NCBI RefSeq assembly: GCF_003050925.1
Contig: NZ_QAOV01000002.1
Location: forward strand, 1 to 64,000
Origin: Pseudomonas sp. GV085
GTDB lineage: Bacteria > Pseudomonadota > Gammaproteobacteria > Pseudomonadales > Pseudomonadaceae
Direction of reading: 5' to 3'
Length of the DNA: 64,000 nucleotides
The position numbers were made by a program, and so were the translations under genes. Below, piece by piece: positions 61,044 through 64,000 of this stretch; the stretch's first letter is position 1; every line of letters begins with the position of its first letter. The notes under the pieces are model-generated. The model had not been told where the DNA came from and did no database searches. It saw only the letters and a list, made by a program, of their open reading frames with translations.

Positions 61044-61705
61044 GCAACAAGACCATCCTGCGCTATACGAGCAACCAGCGCACCCATCACTGGCTGGTGG
61101 CGATTCTGTTCTTCATGGCCGGGTTGTCCGGGCTGGCGCTGTTCCACCCGGCGCTGTTCTGGCTGAGCAACCTGTTCGGCGGCGGACCGTGGACGCGCAT
61201 TCTGCATCCGTTCATGGGCGTATTGATGTTCCTGTTGTTCCTCGGTTTAGTGCTGCGTTTCTGGCGCGCCAACTACTTCATCGCCAACGATCGCCTGTGG
61301 CTCAAGCGCATCGACCGGGTAATCAAGAATGAAGAGGAGGGCGTTCCACCCATTGGCAAGTACAACCCCGGGCAGAAGTTGCTGTTCTGGACTTTACTGC
61401 TGTGCATGCTGGTGTTGCTGTTCAGCGGCCTGGTGATCTGGCGCGCGTATTTCAGCGATTACTTCGGCATCACGCTTATCCGCTGGGCGAGTTTGCTGCA
61501 TGCGCTGGCCGCTTCCGTGCTGATCCTGAGCATCATCGTGCACATCTATGCCGGGATCTGGATCAAGGGCTCGGTCAGCGCCATGGTGCACGGCTGGGTC
61601 AGCCGCGCCTGGGCGAAGAAGCACCACGAACTCTGGTACCGCCAAGTAACTCAAGATGAGACGCGTAACGCAGCACCCAAGCGACCGATCACCAAAAAGG
61701 GCTGA
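61040..61705 (+). CDS. fdnI: formate dehydrogenase-N gamma subunit, cytochrome b556
   Basis: A 221-aa membrane protein with four hydrophobic helices. Haem-ligand candidates: [19 protein letters not shown] start (His in HHW), then [11 protein letters not shown], then [21 protein letters not shown] with two further His. It takes electrons from FdnH and reduces quinone. The ATG overlaps the fdnH stop by 4 nt, so translation is coupled. Confidence 0.95.
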   Translation: MSNKTILRYTSNQRTHHWLVAILFFMAGLSGLALFHPALFWLSNLFGGGPWTRILHPFMGVLMFLLFLGLVLRFWRANYFIANDRLWLKRIDRVIKNEEEGVPPIGKYNPGQKLLFWTLLLCMLVLLFSGLVIWRAYFSDYFGITLIRWASLLHALAASVLILSIIVHIYAGIWIKGSVSAMVHGWVSRAWAKKHHELWYRQVTQDETRNAAPKRPITKKG

Positions 61706-61708
61706 CAT

Positions 61709-62635
61709 TTGCCAACTATCCTGGAACCTGGAGAAATCGAAGCGGCGGCCAGTTCGCCGCCGTTTCTGTACATGCCACCGAATAACCTGTTCAGCCTGCG
61801 CGCCTTGCGCCTGGAAACGCTGGCCGAAGGGCACCAGCTGGCCGATTACCTGCGCCTGATTGCCGGATTGTGCCGGGTGCAGCAACAGGTGCTGGACGAC
61901 CCGCCGCTGAGCGAGCCCCTCGACCGACAACGCATCGAGTTGTGCCAGCAACACGGCTTGCCGCCGTTCGCGGCCGACAGCCTGGCGCGCGAAGACGATT
62001 GGCAGCTTTACCTCGATGCTTTGCTGCAGCGCTATAGCGCATCGTCACAATCCGCCGTGGCCGATGCCGTGCAAACCTTGCGCCTGGCCGGTGCCGGGCA
62101 GCGTCGCGCCTGGGCGGTGGCGTTGGTCAGCGGCCAGTATTCGCTGGTGTCGGCAGCATTGGTGCCGTTTCTCGGTGCGGCGCTGCAAACAGCCTGGAGC
62201 CACTGGCTGTTGAGCACGCCCAATCTGCAACTTACCCCCGGTGACAGCCTCAGCCAGTGCCCGGCCTGTGGCTCGCCGGCCATGGCCGGGGTCATCCGCC
62301 ATCGTGGCAAGTACAATGGTTTGCGTTATCTGGTCTGTTCGCTGTGCGCCTGCGAGTGGCATGTGGTGCGGGTCAAGTGCGTGTATTGCGAGCAGAGCAA
62401 GGGCCTGGAATACCTCAGCCTTAAAGATGACCGCCACGCCGCCAACCAGGCGCCGTTGCGCGCTGAAGTCTGCCCCGGTTGCAACAGCTATCTGAAGTTG
62501 CTCTATCTGGAGAACGATGCGGATGCCGAAGCGCTATCGGCAGACCTGTCCAGCCTGATGCTCGACATGCGCCTGACCCAGGACGGTTATCAGCGTCTGG
62601 CACCGAATCTGCTGCTGGCTCCGGGAGACGAATAA
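61709..62635 (+). CDS. fdhE: formate dehydrogenase accessory protein FdhE
   Basis: A 308-aa cytoplasmic rubredoxin-like protein with four C-x2-C pairs (CPACG, CSLCACEW, CVYC, CPGC), the FdhE signature. It is needed for the activity of exported Tat-type formate dehydrogenases. It starts with TTG at 61709, 3 nt after the fdnI stop; no ATG or GTG is placed better. It is in the same operon. Confidence 0.93.
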   Translation: MPTILEPGEIEAAASSPPFLYMPPNNLFSLRALRLETLAEGHQLADYLRLIAGLCRVQQQVLDDPPLSEPLDRQRIELCQQHGLPPFAADSLAREDDWQLYLDALLQRYSASSQSAVADAVQTLRLAGAGQRRAWAVALVSGQYSLVSAALVPFLGAALQTAWSHWLLSTPNLQLTPGDSLSQCPACGSPAMAGVIRHRGKYNGLRYLVCSLCACEWHVVRVKCVYCEQSKGLEYLSLKDDRHAANQAPLRAEVCPGCNSYLKLLYLENDADAEALSADLSSLMLDMRLTQDGYQRLAPNLLLAPGDE

Positions 62636-62686
62636 CCGCAGGGTCTACACTCTGGCGCGAGGGTCTTTCGTTTTCAGGAGCGTCAG

Positions 62687-64000
62687 ATGTCCGCACGCGG
62701 TGCCAGCCAACCCCTGCGTCTACCTTCCATCGACAGTCTGTTGCGGCACCCGGCGTGCCTGCCGTTGGCCGAGCGCTATGGACGCGACGCCTTGCTGAGT
62801 ACCTTGCGGCTTTTGCTGGATGAGTTGCGCGAAGGGGTGCAGCAGGGGTTGCTCGAACCTGCAGAAGTCAGCGCCGAAGTGCTGGCGGGCAGGGTCGGCG
62901 AACGATTGACAACCCAGCATCGCAGCCATGTGCGCCGGGTGTTCAACCTCACCGGCACGGTGCTGCACACCAACCTCGGGCGGGCGTTGTTGCCCGAAGA
63001 GGCGATTGAGGCGGTGCAAATGGCGGCCCGCTATCCGCTCAACCTGGAATTTGACCTGCGCAGCGGCAAACGCGGTGACCGCGACGACCTGATCGAAGGC
63101 TTGATCCTCGAACTGACCGGCGCTGAAGCGGTGACCGTGGTCAACAACAATGCCGCAGCGGTCTTGCTGACCCTCAACAGCCTGGGTGCGCGCAAGGAAG
63201 GGATTATTTCCCGGGGCGAACTGATTGAAATCGGTGGCGCCTTTCGCATCCCCGACATCATGGGCCGCGCCGGGGTGAAGCTGATTGAGGTCGGCACCAC
63301 CAACCGCACCCATGCCCGCGACTACGAGGCCGCCATTGGCCCGCGCAGCGCATTGATCATGCGCGTGCATGCGAGCAACTACAGCATTCAAGGCTTCACC
63401 ACGCGTGTGGCGACGGCTGAACTGGCGAAAATCGCCCACCAGCATGGACTGCCGTTGCTCGAAGACCTCGGCAGCGGCAGCCTGCTGGACCTGACCCGCT
63501 GGGGCTTGCCCGCCGAACCGACGGTACGCCAGGCGCTGCTCGATGGCGCGGACATCGTTACCTTCAGTGGCGACAAACTGCTTGGCGGGCCGCAAGCCGG
63601 GCTTATCGTCGGCCGCAAGAAATTGATCGCCAGGATCAAGAAGAACCCGCTCAAGCGTGCGCTGCGGGTCGACAAAATGACCCTGGCTGCCCTGGAAGCG
63701 GTGTTGGCTTTGTACCGCAACCCGGACCGACTGGCCGAGCGCTTGCCGAGCCTGCGTCTGTTGACCCGGCCACAGGCCGATATCCTCGCCCAGGCTGAGC
63801 GATTGCGGCCAGCGCTGGCGCAGGTGCTGGGTGAGGGCTGGAGCGTCAGTGCCATGCCGTCACTGGGCATGATCGGCAGCGGCAGCCAACCGGTGGCACG
63901 GCTGGCCAGTGCGGCGCTGTGTGTGCGACCACTCACCTCGAAGCGTTTGCGCGGGCGATTTTTGCTGAGTCTTGAGCAGGCTTTGCGCGGTTTACCGATT
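62687..64000 (+). CDS. selA: L-seryl-tRNA(Sec) selenium transferase, partial at the window end
   Basis: The frame is open from ATG 62687 to the window end (438 codons, no stop), so about 25-40 residues are probably missing. AGGAG lies 6 nt before the start. The N-terminus ([23 protein letters not shown]) and [35 protein letters not shown] are SelA hallmarks; [16 protein letters not shown] holds the PLP lysine. It converts seryl-tRNA(Sec) to selenocysteinyl-tRNA, needed for the fdnG TGA. It lies 51 bp after fdhE and probably reads on from that operon. Confidence 0.95.
   Translation, partial: MSARGASQPLRLPSIDSLLRHPACLPLAERYGRDALLSTLRLLLDELREGVQQGLLEPAEVSAEVLAGRVGERLTTQHRSHVRRVFNLTGTVLHTNLGRALLPEEAIEAVQMAARYPLNLEFDLRSGKRGDRDDLIEGLILELTGAEAVTVVNNNAAAVLLTLNSLGARKEGIISRGELIEIGGAFRIPDIMGRAGVKLIEVGTTNRTHARDYEAAIGPRSALIMRVHASNYSIQGFTTRVATAELAKIAHQHGLPLLEDLGSGSLLDLTRWGLPAEPTVRQALLDGADIVTFSGDKLLGGPQAGLIVGRKKLIARIKKNPLKRALRVDKMTLAALEAVLALYRNPDRLAERLPSLRLLTRPQADILAQAERLRPALAQVLGEGWSVSAMPSLGMIGSGSQPVARLASAALCVRPLTSKRLRGRFLLSLEQALRGLPI

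Overview
The window reads as a chromosomal segment of a Pseudomonas of the fluorescens group. The reasons are the GC-rich coding style, paired REP elements of the TGTAGGAGCGAGC type between genes, a DUF1652 protein (a family I know mainly from Pseudomonas), and a run of genes typical of that genus (pgm, a FAN1-type nuclease, fdnGHI-fdhE-selA). No rRNA, tRNA, CRISPR array, integrase or transposase gene was seen. The species assignment is inference.

Region 1 (1-14100) is accessory metabolism. It holds a VOC protein, a DgcA/TMADH-like flavoenzyme, an isopenicillin-N-synthase-like oxygenase, and an alcohol dehydrogenase / secreted-type hydrolase / MFS operon divergent from an AraC regulator. A hydroxyacid dehydrogenase / SDR / FAH-hydrolase / ACS-type MFS operon follows, divergent from a second AraC regulator; it looks like a sugar-acid or hydroxyacid pathway.

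Region 2 (14200-37400) is the most unusual part. It is a dense island for hydrophobic or ring/alcohol substrates. It contains a FadL-type porin, two ChoD-like GMC oxidoreductases that each carry a ferredoxin-like four-cysteine motif, two Old Yellow Enzymes, two SDRs, an enoyl-CoA hydratase, an acyl-CoA synthetase, four alpha/beta hydrolases (one with the complete fluoroacetate-dehalogenase residue set), an SCP2 protein, two further quinone/alcohol oxidoreductases and four regulators (HxlR-SCP2, two TetR, LysR). Two regulatory circuits can be read from the DNA. A doubled ATAAC-N3-GTTAT operator lies at both the TetR promoter and the acyl-CoA operon promoter. A 44-bp inverted repeat lies upstream of both hxlR and the GMC/OYE operon. 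A (GTT)14 microsatellite sits directly against the ribosome-binding region of the fadL-like gene. The substrate cannot be named from sequence.

Region 3 (30560-31520 and 37380-38550) is gene-poor repeat DNA. It holds at least three copies of a long interspersed repeat, two of them as an inverted pair; in the third a REP doublet occupies the place of the middle.

Region 4 (38550-56750) is mostly core genome. It holds an unknown 496-aa protein with a MocR-type regulator, phosphoglucomutase, a pirin, a UvrD-like helicase, DUF1652, a SnoaL-AraC fusion regulator, a PuuB-like oxidase followed by a deletion scar of a polyamine-binding protein, two small envelope proteins, an overlapping FAN1 nuclease / PD-(D/E)XK-XPD helicase pair, and a MalY/PatB lyase.

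Region 5 (56890-64000) is a selenocysteine formate dehydrogenase-N operon (fdnG with in-frame TGA and a SECIS-like hairpin, fdnH, fdnI, fdhE) followed by selA, which runs off the window end.
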